Positions 10,817 through 23,488 of a stretch of DNA of 64,000 bases are shown piece after piece. The notes under the pieces were generated by a model. It had not been told where the DNA came from, did no database searches, and saw nothing but the letters and a program-made list of their open reading frames with translations. Source of the stretch: Calliopum simillimum (lineage: Eukaryota > Arthropoda > Insecta > Diptera > Lauxaniidae); the NCBI GenBank assembly GCA_951812925.1, contig OX638370.1, positions 121,968,897 through 122,032,896 on the forward strand, given 5' to 3'. The number at the start of each line of letters is the position of its first letter. The first letter of the stretch is position 1. Both the position numbers and the translations under genes were made by a program.

Positions 10817-11356
10817 ATGTTGCAGATTCATCGAAATAATTTGCAACATTTTTGTCGTACATGTTTGGGTCAGCTGCAAACGGATGCATCCAATTATCAC
10901 ATTGGCCAGACGCCGAATCTTACAAAGCTTTTAGTTATTTGTACGTCTTTGAATATCAATGGTGATGATGCAGTGTATCCACAATGGCTGTGTGAAAAGT
11001 GCTATGATATGTTACACAATTTTCGCAACTTCCGCGAAATGACAACACGCTCTGCAGAAATGCTGCAGAAGATTGTTAAAGAGTCGAGTGATCATTATAC
11101 AAATCCTGCAACTTCCACTAGTGATGAATACCTTCTGGTAAGTACTTACCGACATACTTTAAAAATGTGCTATATATATTTGTTTTTTTTTTTTTTTTTT
11201 AGACAAATCAAGATGTGAAAATTGAAATTGGAGCTACACATATGTTGGAAAGCTATTGTAGAAATGAGAAAGATAATTTTGATGATATTTTGGACTCAGA
11301 CTCGTCAGCTCCATCTACATCGACAGCAAAAAAACGTAAACAACAGAATGAATCAG
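10817..11356 (+). CDS. ZAD header exons (ZAD-2)
   Basis: Exons 10817-11137 (phase 0 donor gtaagt) and 11203-11356 (phase 1 donor gtaact) encode a ZAD with CRTC and CEKC pairs and the acidic exon ending STAKKRKQQNES. The protein differs from ZAD-1 at only a few residues (for example SHYH/SNYH, AELQ/AEML), so it is a recent tandem duplicate. It has no DUF4806 module immediately downstream; the next phase-compatible acceptors are the RYREK exon (12790) and the hAT module (13426). Either one or both complete the gene, or the header is orphaned. Confidence 0.8.
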
Positions 11357-11949
11357 GTAACTACAGCTATAAAAGTTAAACCGTTTATATAAAACACAAT
11401 AGTCTCTAGTGCTACATTATTGCATTTAATTTGTGCAGGAAAATAATGGAAAAGAGATTTAAACGAATTTGTTTGGAACCGTTTTTTATTCTAGGAAAAA
11501 AAGTGAATTTTTTTGCTTAGTGACTAAAATGTTTCGAGTTGCCACAGGCCCTTTTCTATGTGATAAAATAATAAGAAACTTTGAAAGCCCTCGCACGGTG
11601 CAAAAAAAAAAATTGTAACAATGTAATTACATGTTTCAGATTTCTCTCAATTAAGTTGCAATATAATTTATCTCTTAGTTAAAAAAGTAGTTTACCTTCT
11701 ATGTTTTGAACAAGATCTTGAAACTGCCCTTTGACCTTAGATATACTCAGCGGGCGTCAAAATGATCTTTATAAGCGTGGAAAAATGACTTATTTTTGTG
11801 TCTTCTTCTTCAGTTCCCTGTACGACCACGGACTATTCCAAAACTAGTTTGTAGACTTCACCTTGAGGCAACCAACTAGTCCAAATTATGGTCCCATCAC
11901 ATATAAAGTATTTAAGTTTTGAATTGTTTGTCATTGGAAGTAACTAATA
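11357..11949. other. Intron or intergenic sequence after ZAD-2
   Basis: No coding signal. Up to about 11,600 it resembles the region after ZAD-1 exon 2. Confidence 0.4.
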
Positions 11950-12176
11950 GAGGAGTGGCCGTACCAAAGGGCCTAAATGCCATTACGAAGCAAAAGTATT
12001 GTCATACATATTAAGTGCCATAATAATCGGGTATTTGACCGGTATCATTTTCAATATAATGGCATCAATTCTACAAAATCAATTTAATTATTTGTGACAA
12101 AATGTAACCAAATTCATATTATGACAATACTTTTGCCTCGTATTGGTACTTATTCCCTTTGGTGCGGCCACTCCTC
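11950..12176. mobile_element. 227-bp MITE
   Basis: Perfect or near-perfect terminal repeats GAGGAGTGGCCGTACCAAAG / CTTTGGTGCGGCCACTCCTC. Its internal AAAAGTATTGTCAT motif resembles the MITE at 9664-9905, so the two may be related. Confidence 0.8.
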
Positions 12177-12789
12177 AATTGTCTCCTTATCCATTACATT
12201 GAGATCAGAAAAAGGTCAATTGTCTCTGCATTACATTCGGACCAGAAAAAGCTCGTTTTTTATTAACTTCAAAAAAATTAATATTATATACAAATTTTAC
12301 ACAAAAACGTCAAAAGGTTTCTTAGTCGAATTTATTTAATTAAAATTTTGTTTACTAATTTTTTTTTATCATTTTATACCTCTCAGTCTAATTGTGTACA
12401 AATTCATAGAAATTTAAAAATTGGAATTGAAAATCACCAAGTGTAGGATTTGAACCCGGGTCTCTCCAGGCATCGCAAGTCATTAGACAAATACTCTTCT
12501 TCACAATCGACAAACTTCCAAACAGTGCCGTAGTCAGTAAAGTTTTAATATCACTGACAGAATCTTTTGGTTCTACTTAATGACGAATTATGCATTACAT
12601 TTGGACCATTTTTGATACAAACGACCGACTTTGCACTACATTTGAACCATGTATCCCTTATTTCAGACAAAATTTCTTTAAAGAAATCAGTTTATTTTCT
12701 GTACGGCAAACTTAATAAAGAAATAAATCCAATGGAAAAACCTGAGTGAAGCTGAATCTTTTTTTTTTTTTTTTTTCTAATTTAAATAG
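12177..12789. other. Noncoding spacer with a tRNA-like B box
   Basis: Minus-strand GGGTTCAAATCC near 12445-12456 looks like a pol III B box, but there is no complete tRNA. No gene was found. Confidence 0.35.
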
Positions 12790-13082
12790 TCGGCAATGTT
12801 GTGAAGCAGGAAGGTATGGCAAACGAAAAAAAGAAAGCAACTTCAAAAGACCGCATGAAACGATATAGAGAAAAACTCAAACTAAATCCTGAACTTTTTA
12901 GAGCACAATCGGAAAAAAATAAAAACTATCAAACAAAATATTGGAATAAACTTAAAACGGATCCTGATAAATGCAAGAAAATTAAATCTACAGCATATGC
13001 AAGATTAAAAAAATGGAGAGAAAAGAAAAAGAAACCAATTGAAGGGGAACAACTATATTTTCCTTGCCCAGATTTTACCTAA
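12790..13082 (+). CDS. Lys/Arg-rich RYREK exon (terminal cassette)
   Basis: The acceptor follows a poly-T tract and aaatag at 12789; the exon reads phase 1 (TC GGC AAT) to TAA at 13082, with an ATG at 12816. The protein is extremely basic and has the motif MKRYREKLKLNPE plus a second degenerate copy ending KKWREKKKKP. Such RYREKLK-NP repeats occur in uncharacterised arthropod proteins and recall the AAER repeats of 178-1514. AATAAA follows at about 13126. It lies 1.4 kb downstream of ZAD-2 and is phase-compatible with it. Function unknown; nucleic-acid binding is a guess from charge. Confidence 0.6.
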
Positions 13083-13425
13083 GTGAAGCTGTAGTATTTA
13101 TTAAAGAAGAATTTGAATTTTTAAAATAAATTTTTTTTATTTTATTTACGTTTTTCTTTTTGAACTTTGGAAAACCTGCTAGTGATAGTTTTTTTGTTGC
13201 ATTCATTATGTTTAAATCATAAAATTTAATTGAAAAATTCTAGCAATTTCTCTATCGCTCTTAGTAACAAGACCTCTTGACTTGGTATTGACAAATTCTA
13301 GAGTTATTTAGACAAAAACCTTTCATTGCACAAAACTTTTACGTTTACAATCCATTATCTGAAGCATAGACTTTAGAGTTCTTATTCTTAATAATTATTT
13401 TTAATAATAATAATGAACTTTTAAG

Positions 13426-16400
13426 ATGAGGAATATACTAGCTACGATATGGATACAGAAACACGATACAACTTAAATTGTGAAACATCATCAAATTTAA
13501 TGGATAGAACACTTACACCACATGCGTACGTGAAAAGCGATTAAGCCGATTAAAATGAGAAATTAAAATGGTTCATTTAAATTTGCTTGTGTAAAATAAA
13601 ATAATAAAAAGTTCAACAAAAACTTCAACAGTAAAAAGTTCGATACCTTAAAAAGTTTTCGTGAAATTTTATTAGAAAAGAAACTCCCTTGTTTATTCGT
13701 TGAGATGAATAGAATGACTGCAAGTTCAATCAAATAAATGCAATTTAATCATAGATTAAATATTTTTGTATACAGGATTTCCACTCCAAGTTAAACCTTT
13801 TCCTCACCGAATTGTGATATTTTTTCAATTCAATTTTTACTTTTTCCAAATCAATTTAAACTTTCTCCAAATCATTTTGAACTTTTTCCAAATCAAAATA
13901 AAATTTGTCCAAATAAAAATAATTTATTCCCAAATCAAATTAACCTCCCTTTTTATACCCTACACCCAGGGTATATTCACTTTGTCCTTCCGTTTGTAAC
14001 GCAGAGAAGGGGGCGTGCCAGATATAAAAAAGTATATATATTCCTGATCAGCGTCACCTCCTGAATCGATATAGCCATGTCCGTCTGTCTGGCTGGCTGG
14101 GTGGCTGGCTGGCTGGGTGGCTGGCTGACTGTGTGTTGAAATACACTTTTTGGGAAAACTGGGCAAGATAATTCAATGAAATTTGGTACACTGCCTCCGT
14201 TGTCAAAGATAGCTCGGGGGAATGAAAATGAGCGAAATTGGTCAACGGACACGCCTACCGCCCATACAAAAAATATATTCAAAATGCAATTTTAGGAGTA
14301 TTTTTCACGACAAAGCAACCAAAATACGCATAAATACTAAGAATTGTAAGCGCAAGCTCTGAGAAAAAACTGAACGAATTCGGACAAGAGGGCGTGGCAC
14401 CTCCCATATAAGCAAAAGCTTTAAAACGCTGTACTGAAAGCGTTTTTTGAGATATTCGAACCAAATTCGACTCAGACACTAAGAATTATAAATAAAAGCT
14501 CTCAACAAAAATTGGGTGAAATCGGACAAGGGGGCGTGGCACCTCCCATATAAGCAATAGTTTCAAAAGGCTATACTGTAAGAGTTTTTTGAGATAATCC
14601 AACCAAACTTCACTCAAACACATAAGACTATAAATGCACGCTCTAAGCTAAAGCTAGACGAACTCGGACAAGAGGGCGTGGCACCCCCTATATAAGCAAA
14701 AGCTGAAAACGTTTTTCACTCAGACACTAAAAACTATAAATGCAAGCTCTGGACAAAAACTGGGTGAACTCAGACAAGAGAGCGTAGCACCTCCCATAAG
14801 AGCAAAATTTTAAAAATACTTCAGTGTAGGGTATTTAATGTTTGGCCAGGCCAAATTTTACACCCTTACTAGTTTTCAAATTTCAAATTTAAATTTTTTC
14901 CAAATCAAAATAGTGCAGTCAAGTTAGGTAAAAACAGGTATTCATTTCTAATTTTGTTGAACATGCACCGATTTTGATCCGGCAGGGCTCATTTTGTTCG
15001 TAATAAAATTTTAAACAAAACCAACACATTAGTTTTTTCCGGCCTTTCCCCAAAATTTCTGTAGTCCCCCGTGAACCCTCAAAATCAGATAAATTCCATA
15101 AAACTGTTCTAAAATGCAAAATGTTACAAATATTTTTAATTTTGAGTTGTATTAACTTTTTATAGTTATTGCTTAAATAATAAACAAATCAAAAACACAA
15201 AAAAATTTTTGGTAAACTTCACTTTTTATAGTATAAAAAACAATATCCCACACCGACCGTATAAATTCATTCAATGTAACAAGACTTCTAGGCTAAACTG
15301 TAACGATTTTTTCCCATTTTTGGTGCTTAAAATGGGTATGTACGCAGTTTTCCGGGCGCCATTTTGAGTTTTTTCATTTTCCAACATCATATTTGGATTC
15401 AGCAATCTAGAGAACCCCGTGAATAGCATAACTTTCCATTCTTAAGCATTTTAGAACAGTTTTATTGATTTTAGCCGATTTTGAAGGTTCACGGGGGACT
15501 AAAGAAGTTTTGAGGAAAAGCCGCAAAAAACTAATGTGTTGGTTTTGTTCTAAATTTTATTAGAAACAAAATGAGCCCTGTCGGATCAAAATCGGTGCAT
15601 GTTCAACAAAATTAGAAATGAATACCTAATTTGCCTGCACTAAAATAAACTTTTTCCAGCTCAAATTTTTTGAAAATTTGATTTGGAAACTTTTAGACGG
15701 AGAGCCAGCGCTTGGCTGACCCTCCTCATAGTATCAAAGCTGAATTTTTTTGTGAGTGTTCTTCCAATAGTAGGTATGAACTTCTGTTCTAGTGAATTCC
15801 TGAGAGGTGGTGCCTACGTGAGATATCGGGCGCAAAAGGTCGAGAAAAACAGTTTTTTGCAAATATCTCGCTAACGGTTATATCTACGAAAAAACAAACT
15901 TCCACAATTTTGTAGCTCATTAAATTTCATATCGAAAAGTGGTGCAAGTTTTTTTCGCACGACCTATAGTTTAGGAGATATGGTCCAGTGAAATTGGACT
16001 TTCCAACCCAACATATAAAATCCATAATTTTTTTTCTTCTAGTCGGCCTATTTTATAGTTTCAAATTATGCACCAAAATTCGAGACCGATTTCACTGTCG
16101 TACAAAAAGTTATTCAGGCACAAGGGTCAAGAAAATTAGTATCTCGCTAACGCTTATTTCTACAAAAAAATGGTTCTCCACAATTTTGTAGCTCAGAAAA
16201 TTTCATATCAAAAAGTGGTGCAAATTATTTTCGTACGACCGCATGCAAGTGTTCATAATATGAATGTTGATTTTCAAAGTACTCTAACTACGCCTACGTC
16301 ATAGAATCATGGCTGAATTTTTTTGTGGGTATTCTTCTAATAAGGAATTCTATTTTTTGTTTTAGTTAAATCGTGAGAGATGGTGCCTTCGCGAAATATC

Positions 16401-18863
16401 GGGTGCAAAAGTCGAGAAAATCAGTTTTTTGAAAATTGATTTTGAAATTACTATAACTATGCCTACGTCATGGTATCATGGCTGCATTTTTTTGTGGGTA
16501 TTCTTCCAATAGTGGGTACTGACTTTTGTTTCAGTCAAACCGTGAGAGGTGGTGCCTTCGTGAGATATCGGGTGCGGAAGGTAGAGAAAATCAGTTTTTT
16601 GAAAGTTGATTTTCAAATTACTATAACTATGATCGATGTCTCGCGAAGGCACCACCTCTCACGGTTTGACTAAAACAAAAGTTGGTACCCACTACTGGAA
16701 AAATACCAACAAAAAAATTCAACCATGATACTATGACGTAGGCGTAGTTATAGTGCTTTGAAAATCAACACTCATATTATGAACACTTGCATGCGGAAAA
16801 TACCTTAAAATAGGATATCTCCTAAGCTGTGGATCGTACGAAAACAACTTGCACCACTTTTTGGTATGAAATTTTCTGAGCTACAAAATTGTGGAGAAAA
16901 ATTTTTTTGTAGACATAAGCGTAATCGAGATACTAATTTTCTCGACCTTTGTGCCTGAATAACTTTTTGAACGACAGTGAAATTGGTCTCGAATTTTGGT
17001 GCATACTTTGAAACTATAAAATAGACCGACTAAAGGAAAAAAAATATGGATTTTATGTGTTGGATCGGAAGGTCCAATTTCACTGGACCATATCTCCTAA
17101 ACTATAGGTCGTGCGAAAACAATTTGCACCATTTTTCGATATGAAATTTAATGAGCTACAAAATTGTGGAAACTATTTTTTTTGTAGATGTAACCGTTAG
17201 CGAAATATTTGCAAAAAACTGTTTTTCTCGACCTTTTGCGCCCGATATCTCACGTAGGCACCACCTCTCAGGAATTCACTAGAACAGAAGTTCATACCTA
17301 CTATTGGAAGAACACTCACAAAAAAATTCAGCTTTGATACTATGAGGAGGGTCAGCCAAGCGCTGGCTCTTAGTCTATTTATTTTGATTTGGAAAAAGAT
17401 TATTTTTAATCGGAAGAGGATGAATTTGGTGTGAAAAGGTTTAACTTGAAAGGAAATAAGTTTATTCGCAATAAGTTTTAGTGCCTTGAAACCAAAAATT
17501 TTAATCGGCTTATTTGATATCTAAAAGATATTTCATTAATATGCACTTTTATTTAGCTTATATAAAGTCAAAAAAAATGTATACACGGATGGATTACCCT
17601 TGCCATATATACTTTCCTGTGGATTTTTTGTGGTGGTAACTGAGGTGAGATTGTTTTGAAAAAGTATGTGTATTTACAAAAACAAGTTGTTATTTGCAGT
17701 TGAATAGTTCTAAACATGAAATAGTTTCTGGTGGTTGCATAGCAGAATGTCAAATTTGTAAAATAAAACTTCGAGGATCCAAAAGGGTGACATCAAATTT
17801 TTTACAACATTTAAAAACTAAACACCCAAAACATCATAATGAATACTTACTACAAAAAAAGAGTGATGTATTGCCAAGTCGCGCTGAAACAAAACACAAG
17901 AAATTTGAAGCAAAAATATTGAAGTTTGTTGTAACAACATTCTCACCACTGTCAATAGTGGAGCACCCAGCATTTGTAATGTTATTTGAAAATGAAAATG
18001 TTTCTCTTCGTTGTATATCAAATCTTTTAGATTTGAAATATTCGGATATGACAACGAGAATTAAAAGCGACTTAAATTTGGTAAGATAGAATTTGAGCAA
18101 AATAAATGGCGTTAGGTAATAACACCCACTTAAATAACGCAAAAAAAAAAAAAACGAAATAACCCCCAAATTATTTTCATATACGAGGGGCCTAACAAAA
18201 GTTCGCTTAGTTGAATTGAAAAAACTTTTAAATTTAATTTTTTAAATTTATAACGTTATTTTTCATCCATTTGTATTTTTTCAACGTAATCGCCATTCAT
18301 TTTGATACTTCCCCGGGAGTCGTGATTCACGATAACCCCCATTATCTCCTCATTGCTGTTGAAGACTCTCCCTCTCAAATTTTTTTTATTTTTGGAAACA
18401 ACCAGAAGTCACAAGGCGCTGGATCTGGGGAATAAAGAGCTGGACGAATTTCTTCGACGCCAGAAAGAAAAATAAAATCGGTCGTTTTTTCAGCAGTGTG
18501 CGCCAGCGCATTATCGTGAAGTAGAAAGTACCAGCGTAGCTCCTTTTTTTGGCGTTTTCCCAATAAACTTTGGAAAACTTTTGGTAAGCAGGTTTCAGTA
18601 TACCACTAAGCAGTAACCGTCTGACCTTTTTTCAAAGGAATAACAGCTACAACTTTCTCTCTGGTGAATTAAACTGATATCATTACTTTTGTTGCTGACT
18701 TTTTATACCCTACACCCAGGGTATATTCACTTTGTCCTTCCGTTTGTAACGCAGAGAAGGAGGCGTGGCAGGTATAGAAAAGTATATATATTCTTGATCA
18801 GCGTCACCTCCTGAGTCGATATAGCCATGTCCGTCCGTCTGTCTGGCTGGCTGGCTGGCTGGG

Positions 18864-18901
<38 letters not shown>

Positions 18902-21900
18902 TGTGTTGAAATACTCTTTTTGGGAAAACTGAGCAAGATAATTCAATGAAAATTGGTACACTACCTCCGTCGTCAAAGTTAGCTCGGGGGATTGAAAATG
19001 AGCAAAATCGGTCAACGGACACGCCTACCGCCCATACAAAAATTATATTCAAAATGCAATTTTAGGAGTATTTTTCACGACAATGCAACCACAATACATA
19101 TAAGTACTACGAATTGTATGCGCAAGCTCTGATAAAATTTTGAGCGAATTCGGACAAGAGGGCGTGGCACCTCCCATATAAGCAAAAGCTTCAAAACGCT
19201 ATACTGAAAGCGTTTTTTGAGATATTCGAACCAAATTTGACTCAGACACTAAGAATTATAAATAAAAGCTCTCAGCAAAAATTGGGTGAAATCAGACAAG
19301 GGGGCGTGGCACCTCCCATATAAGCAAAAGATTCAAAATGCTATACTGAAAGAGTTTTTTGAGATAATCCAACTAAATTTCACTCTGACACTAAAAACTA
19401 TAAATGCAAGCTCTGAACAAAAACTGGGTGTACTCGGGCAAGAGGGCGTGGCACCTCCCATATAAGCAAACTTTTCAAAATACTGCAGTGTAGGGTATTT
19501 ATTTTTTGGCCAGGCCAAAATTTACACCCTTACTAGTTTTTGCTTTACTTTAACAGGTGGACTTGCACTTTCTGGGCTCCATACCATGGATTGTTGTTTG
19601 GTTTCAGGGTCGTACTTCTAAAACCATGCTTCATCACCTGTTACAATTTTCTTGAAGGTAATAGACCCTCCGTTTTTGAGTTTTTCAAGAAAATACTTAG
19701 CAAAACGTACACGTGCCTCTTTTTGAGCATCACTTAAAATTCTAGGAACCCATCGTGCAGATTTCTCCGCGTATCCAAGATCATTTTTTAATATTTGCGA
19801 TACAGCCATGGCATTCAAGCCCAGTTCCTCAGCAATGATTTCCTGGGTCAATCTTGGATCTTCGTCAATTTAAGACTTAACCAGCGCTACACATTCATAA
19901 TCAGTCGAAGATTTTGGGCGGCCTTCTCGAGGTTCGTCCTCCACAGAAAAATGACCTGTCTGGAATCTTCGGGACCACTTTAAAATAGTCACGAGGGATG
20001 GCGCATTAACTTTAAATGCTATTTGGCATTCATTGAATATTTCCATAGGCTTGAGCTTACGTCGAAATCCAAAAAGAATAGCAAACCGAATCTCTTGCTG
20101 CGTTGGCATTGGAATATCTGCTGACATTGTTTCACGAATTTTACGTTTTCTTCTCTCCATTTTGACCGATCTTTCTGAAAATTAAAATGATATGTCGTAA
20201 GACTATGATAAATAATACGCAATTTTTTGATTTACTAAAAATTTATAAAATGACACCAACTAAGCGAACTTTTGTTAGGCCCTACGTAAATTTGGGCGAT
20301 ATCATTTTTAAAACAACGTTCAAATTTGGTTTTATTTCGTTTTTTTTTGGGCGTTTTTTTTTTAAATAACGCCCAAAAAACACCTAAATTTTGGGCGTTA
20401 TTTCCAAAATAATTAACACCCACCTTTGGGCGTTATTTCGTACATTATTTCCTTACGCCGCAGTAAATATATCAGGGATGATAAAAGGTAATTCTGATAT
20501 ACTAAATTACTAAAACTTTTTTTTGTTCTTTCAATACATATGTACAATTTTACAGGTAAATGACGTCTGCTGTACGGCAGACATTTGGATTGGTCGACGA
20601 AAATCATTTTTTGGCTATACATGTCATTGGATAAATGCTGAATTTAAAAGAGAATCAGCTGCCTTGACTTGCTTTCGTTTCAGTAGCAGTAGTCCACTAA
20701 ATATTGATGATTCCATTCACGCAACAAATCAAATTTATGGAATTACCAAGGAAAAGTTAGTGTGTGTCGTAAACGACAATGGCAGTAATTTTTTAAACTT
20801 TTTCGATGTGTCTGGAATTAAAAGTAAGCGTTGTTAGAAATTGAGTCCTTCCCTAAAACTCTTGAACATTTGCCCAATTCACATATTTCAAAAAAATACA
20901 AGGTATTTTACATTTTCAGATTCAAGTATTAAGCTTAATGATACGGAGCTCGATAGCGACTTAGATGATGAAACTATAGTATTTCAATCAACATTTAATC
21001 AGTTAAATAACTTTAAGACACTGCAATGTGCTAATAAAAACCTTAACTTGTTGGCCACTACTGATTTCATGAATTCGCTGGAAAATTATTCCGAGGAATT
21101 TCAAATGCATCTAAATGTCATGAAAAAGTAAGTTTTGTAAAGATACTTTTTTTACTTGAGGTATGACATAAAATTGTTTTTATTTTGTAGGTGCAATGCA
21201 ATTTGGAGTAAGTGCAACAGACCTAAGATTGCAGAAAAAATTTCTCCACCGCTAAGGACACCGATTGTAACGCGTGGTAACTCACTTTATGACGCAATAA
21301 AACATTTATTGAATCATACATTACATGTGAATGAAATAACGACTGCGCTCGATGTTGAAAGTCTCAGTACTACAGACATAGCTTATTTACATGAATTAAT
21401 TAGATTTTTACAGCCTATTGCTGAAGCTTTAGATTTTTTACAAAAAGAAGAAGACTCATATTATGGTTATTTAGTGCCGACATTGCTAACTCTAAAGGTG
21501 AAAATAAAAAAATTCTTGTCGTTTTCTGAAGCAAAACATTTCAAAAAACTTGTGAAACACATGGAAGACATGCTGGTGGAGAGGTTTAAATCAATTTTTG
21601 AAATTGAATCATCTGCATATGGTGCCGTCGTTGCAGCAATAACATGCCCAACTTTAAAGTTATTGAATTGTGATAAATTGATACAGATTTGGCAAGAGAC
21701 TGCACCGACAGTTTCAGTTTCAACGCTTAAAGCTATATTCCTAGAAGTGGTGCAAACCTGTGAATCACATGTTGCTAATGATGACATTGAAACAAAAAGA
21801 GTGCGATCGGGAGTTCTAAATCATCCATTTTTCGATTTGCTCGAACGTGACGATGATAGTATGCATGATTTTTTTATGTTTTAAATAAATTTCTGTTTAA

Positions 21901-22189
21901 AATTTTTTATCTTATCCATCTATTTTTAGAGTCTTCTAAAGGGAATTCCAATTTACAAGAGCTCAGTAATTTTTGTTTGGACGCCGACAACACAATGGGC
22001 TGTTTGAATAAATATCCGCTTATTAAAAACGCATTTTTTAAATTTAACACTCCAATTTCATCTTCTGCGCCCGTTGAGCGTTTATTTTCCTTTACTGGAA
22101 TAGTAAACAATTATCGTTGGGAAAGTTTAATGAGTAACAATTTTGAAAAACTCGTTTTAGCAAATTCAAATGGAAGATATTTTAAATAA
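13426..22189 (+). CDS. hAT transposase-derived module, seven exons, intact frame (hAT-1)
   Basis: Exons 13426-13525, 17557-17635, 17700-18080, 20556-20823, 20920-21127, 21191-21858 and 21930-22189 join in phase with no stop, about 653 residues after a phase-1 entry. Features in order: acidic leader, BED finger (CQIC then HLKTKHP), CTADIW with the first hAT aspartate, VNDNGSNF with the second, CANKNLNLLATTD, and the C-terminal dimerisation motif SSSAPVERLFSFTG. It resembles the exon at 27028-29126. The first two exons are the weakest, chosen by phase and alignment to hAT-2. Introns 1 and 3 hold large transposon insertions. Multiple introns and an open frame argue for a host-retained gene; an autonomous hAT with introns is the alternative. 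Confidence 0.65.
13950..14875 (+). mobile_element. Mini-me-type noncoding element, copy 1
   Basis: Starts TTTTTATACCCTACACCCAG. It carries a TA-rich run, the conserved core GATCAGCGTCACCTCCTGA, a pyrimidine-rich CCGTCTGTCTGG-type microsatellite expanded as GGCT, then three GGGCGTGGCACCTCCCATAT repeats, and ends near CACCCTTACTAGTTTT. The layout (TA tract, core, GTCY tract) matches what is known of dipteran mini-me elements. It closely matches 18700-19541. Confidence 0.7.
14921..15643. mobile_element. 0.7-kb hairpin element
   Basis: 14921-15100 and 15470-15643 are inverted copies (for example TTGTTGAACATGCACCGATT and its complement). The spacer contains no open gene. Confidence 0.75.
15695..17376. 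mobile_element. 1.7-kb near-perfect palindrome
   Basis: Two arms of about 800 bp begin AGAC(GG/TA)AGAGCCAGCG and meet near 16,630. Arms contain repeated phrases such as GCAAATATCTCGCTAACG and TATAGTTTAGGAGATATG, also found at 24124-24700 and 50922-53605. There is no transposase; it is a foldback-type non-autonomous element. Confidence 0.85.
18184..20286 (-). mobile_element. Mariner element inside hAT-1 intron, broken
   Basis: TIRs GGGCCTAACAAAAGTTCGCT occur at both ends with TA at 18182-18183 and 20287-20288. The minus-strand transposase is in pieces: N-terminal helix-turn-helix part (19870-20160, with REGRPK), a middle part with IVTGDEAWF (19618-19851), and a C-terminal part with HDNALAHTA and YSPDPAPCDFWLFP (18375-18563). 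Stops and frame changes separate them, and a mini-me element (18700-19541) splits the catalytic region. A half foldback (18311-18340) is also inside. It is inactive. Confidence 0.9.
18700..19541 (+). mobile_element. Mini-me-type element, copy 2, inside mariner
   Basis: Nearly the same as 13950-14875, with a longer GGCT tract (about 18850-18900). Inserting it interrupted the mariner transposase, so it is the youngest of the three nested layers. Confidence 0.75.
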
Positions 22190-22613
22190 ATTTTTATTTT
22201 TACATCATTAATTTTTATTGATTTTGTAAAGTCTCCTAATGGAGATTTCTTAATTTTGAATTAAAATTTCCCACAAATGAGACGTAAAATTGTCTACAAC
22301 AAACACAATATATCAATATTTTTTAAATTTCTCGGAATCACAACAACCATGAAAAATAGTTTTGTTTTTTTTTTTTCATACACGCAAGAATCGAACTCAA
22401 TGTTGACGTGACATAGTGGATCATCAGTCGTTGTTGTTGTTTTATGTTGGTTTCGTAGAAAGAAAAAAATCCACAAAAACAATTTTCCATCGGTGTTGTA
22501 ATTCCCAAAAATTTGGAAAATTATTAAAATACAGATTTTGTTTGTTTTAGGCGAGCCAAAGTTGGCTCATTTTTGTTCTACGCTTACAGCCTTGGTCCGT
22601 ATATTTAATTATA
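22190..22613. other. Convergent intergenic sequence
   Basis: Lies between the stop of hAT-1 (+) and the stop of the - strand DUF4806 module. No gene. Confidence 0.5.
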
Positions 22614-23226
22614 CTAGTTATGCGCCTCTTTTTTGTTGTAAGTATGCCGGTACATTTTACTTTTACTGCTACGAAAGCCTTTTTTCATGAGCTCCTCATA
22701 TTGGGAAAACCCAATATCTGGTCCATTCACGGCGTCTTAGTGGTAAAAAAAAAGAAAATTCAATTTTAAAGATTCTGTTTAAATTTACTTGAAACTTACA
22801 AAAGAAAAATTCATTGAAAAATTTTAATGATTTTACAGGAAATTTTTTTTGTCGTCCATCCCAATTGACATGCATCAATGCATTTTCGTTAAATAATAAA
22901 TGAATGCTCTTGGGTATCGCTGTGCTGCCAACAATAGCGCGCGTATAATCAAGCTATGCAAAGATACAAAAAGGTAGTCTAATAACAGAATGATTTTTTA
23001 CTACGTACCAGTTCATCATCCGAATAATTTGATAAATGCTGGTCTAAAGCCTTAACTTCGTCCAAGTCTTTAAGCGGGAAAATTTTTAAATTATTTGTTG
23101 GCTTAAATAACAGCGCTGACATTTTTTCCAGCATAACTTTTTGGTATTTTAAAGCATTCTTAATAGCCGTCATGTCCTTGTTTAAGTCCTTCATATTTGT
23201 TATCAATTCATTGTTGTTGTCTTTCT
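22614..23226 (-). CDS. DUF4806-like three-exon module C
   Basis: Minus-strand exons 23226-23009, 22953-22800 and 22735-22614 join in phase (entry phase 1; donors gtacgt and gtaagt) to TAG. Exon 1 has an N-terminal coiled coil and FPLKDLDEVKALDQHLSN, the usual DUF4806 opening. Exon 2 carries HVNWDGRQKKFPVKSLKFF, and exon 3 a basic tail ending in NKKEAHN. Exon lengths (218, 154, 122) resemble modules A and B (371/275, 160, 122), so the architecture is shared although the sequence is divergent. No local start codon upstream of the acceptor was found, so it needs a 5' header; ZAD-3 is the only - strand candidate in the window. Confidence 0.65.
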
Positions 23227-23488
23227 CTGAAATTATGACAAAAAAAATAATTTACTTATTTGCGAAGTAATAATAATTTACTTATTTACCTAAAATCTAC
23301 AATTTTCTTTTCACTTCCACATTCCGCATCTTAGGAATAATAAGTTTTTTTTTTTTTTTTGGATTTTTTCATGCAAGAATGAGTTATATACCCTTTATCA
23401 TAAAAGCGCCATTTAAAATTTAAAATATTTTTCTTACAAAAAATGCAATCAGAAAACATTTGACAGTGAATCAATCACATAATCTTTA

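Larger units (their letters stand above)
13778..17457. mobile_element. Nested hairpin complex in hAT-1 intron 1
   Basis: Outer arms around 13783-13815 and 17430-17457 (AAGTTAAACCTTTTC and its complement) enclose three further elements: a mini-me-type repeat, a 0.7-kb hairpin and a 1.7-kb palindrome, listed separately. It contains no gene. Confidence 0.6.

Noticed and set aside
12430..12500. Possible tRNA or SINE head (minus)
   Set aside because: A good B box but no full cloverleaf and no clear SINE tail.
18804..19052. Ser/Gln/Pro-rich minus-strand open frames (also at 13977-14282)
   Set aside because: They translate the GGCT microsatellite of the mini-me-type repeats; no conserved protein.
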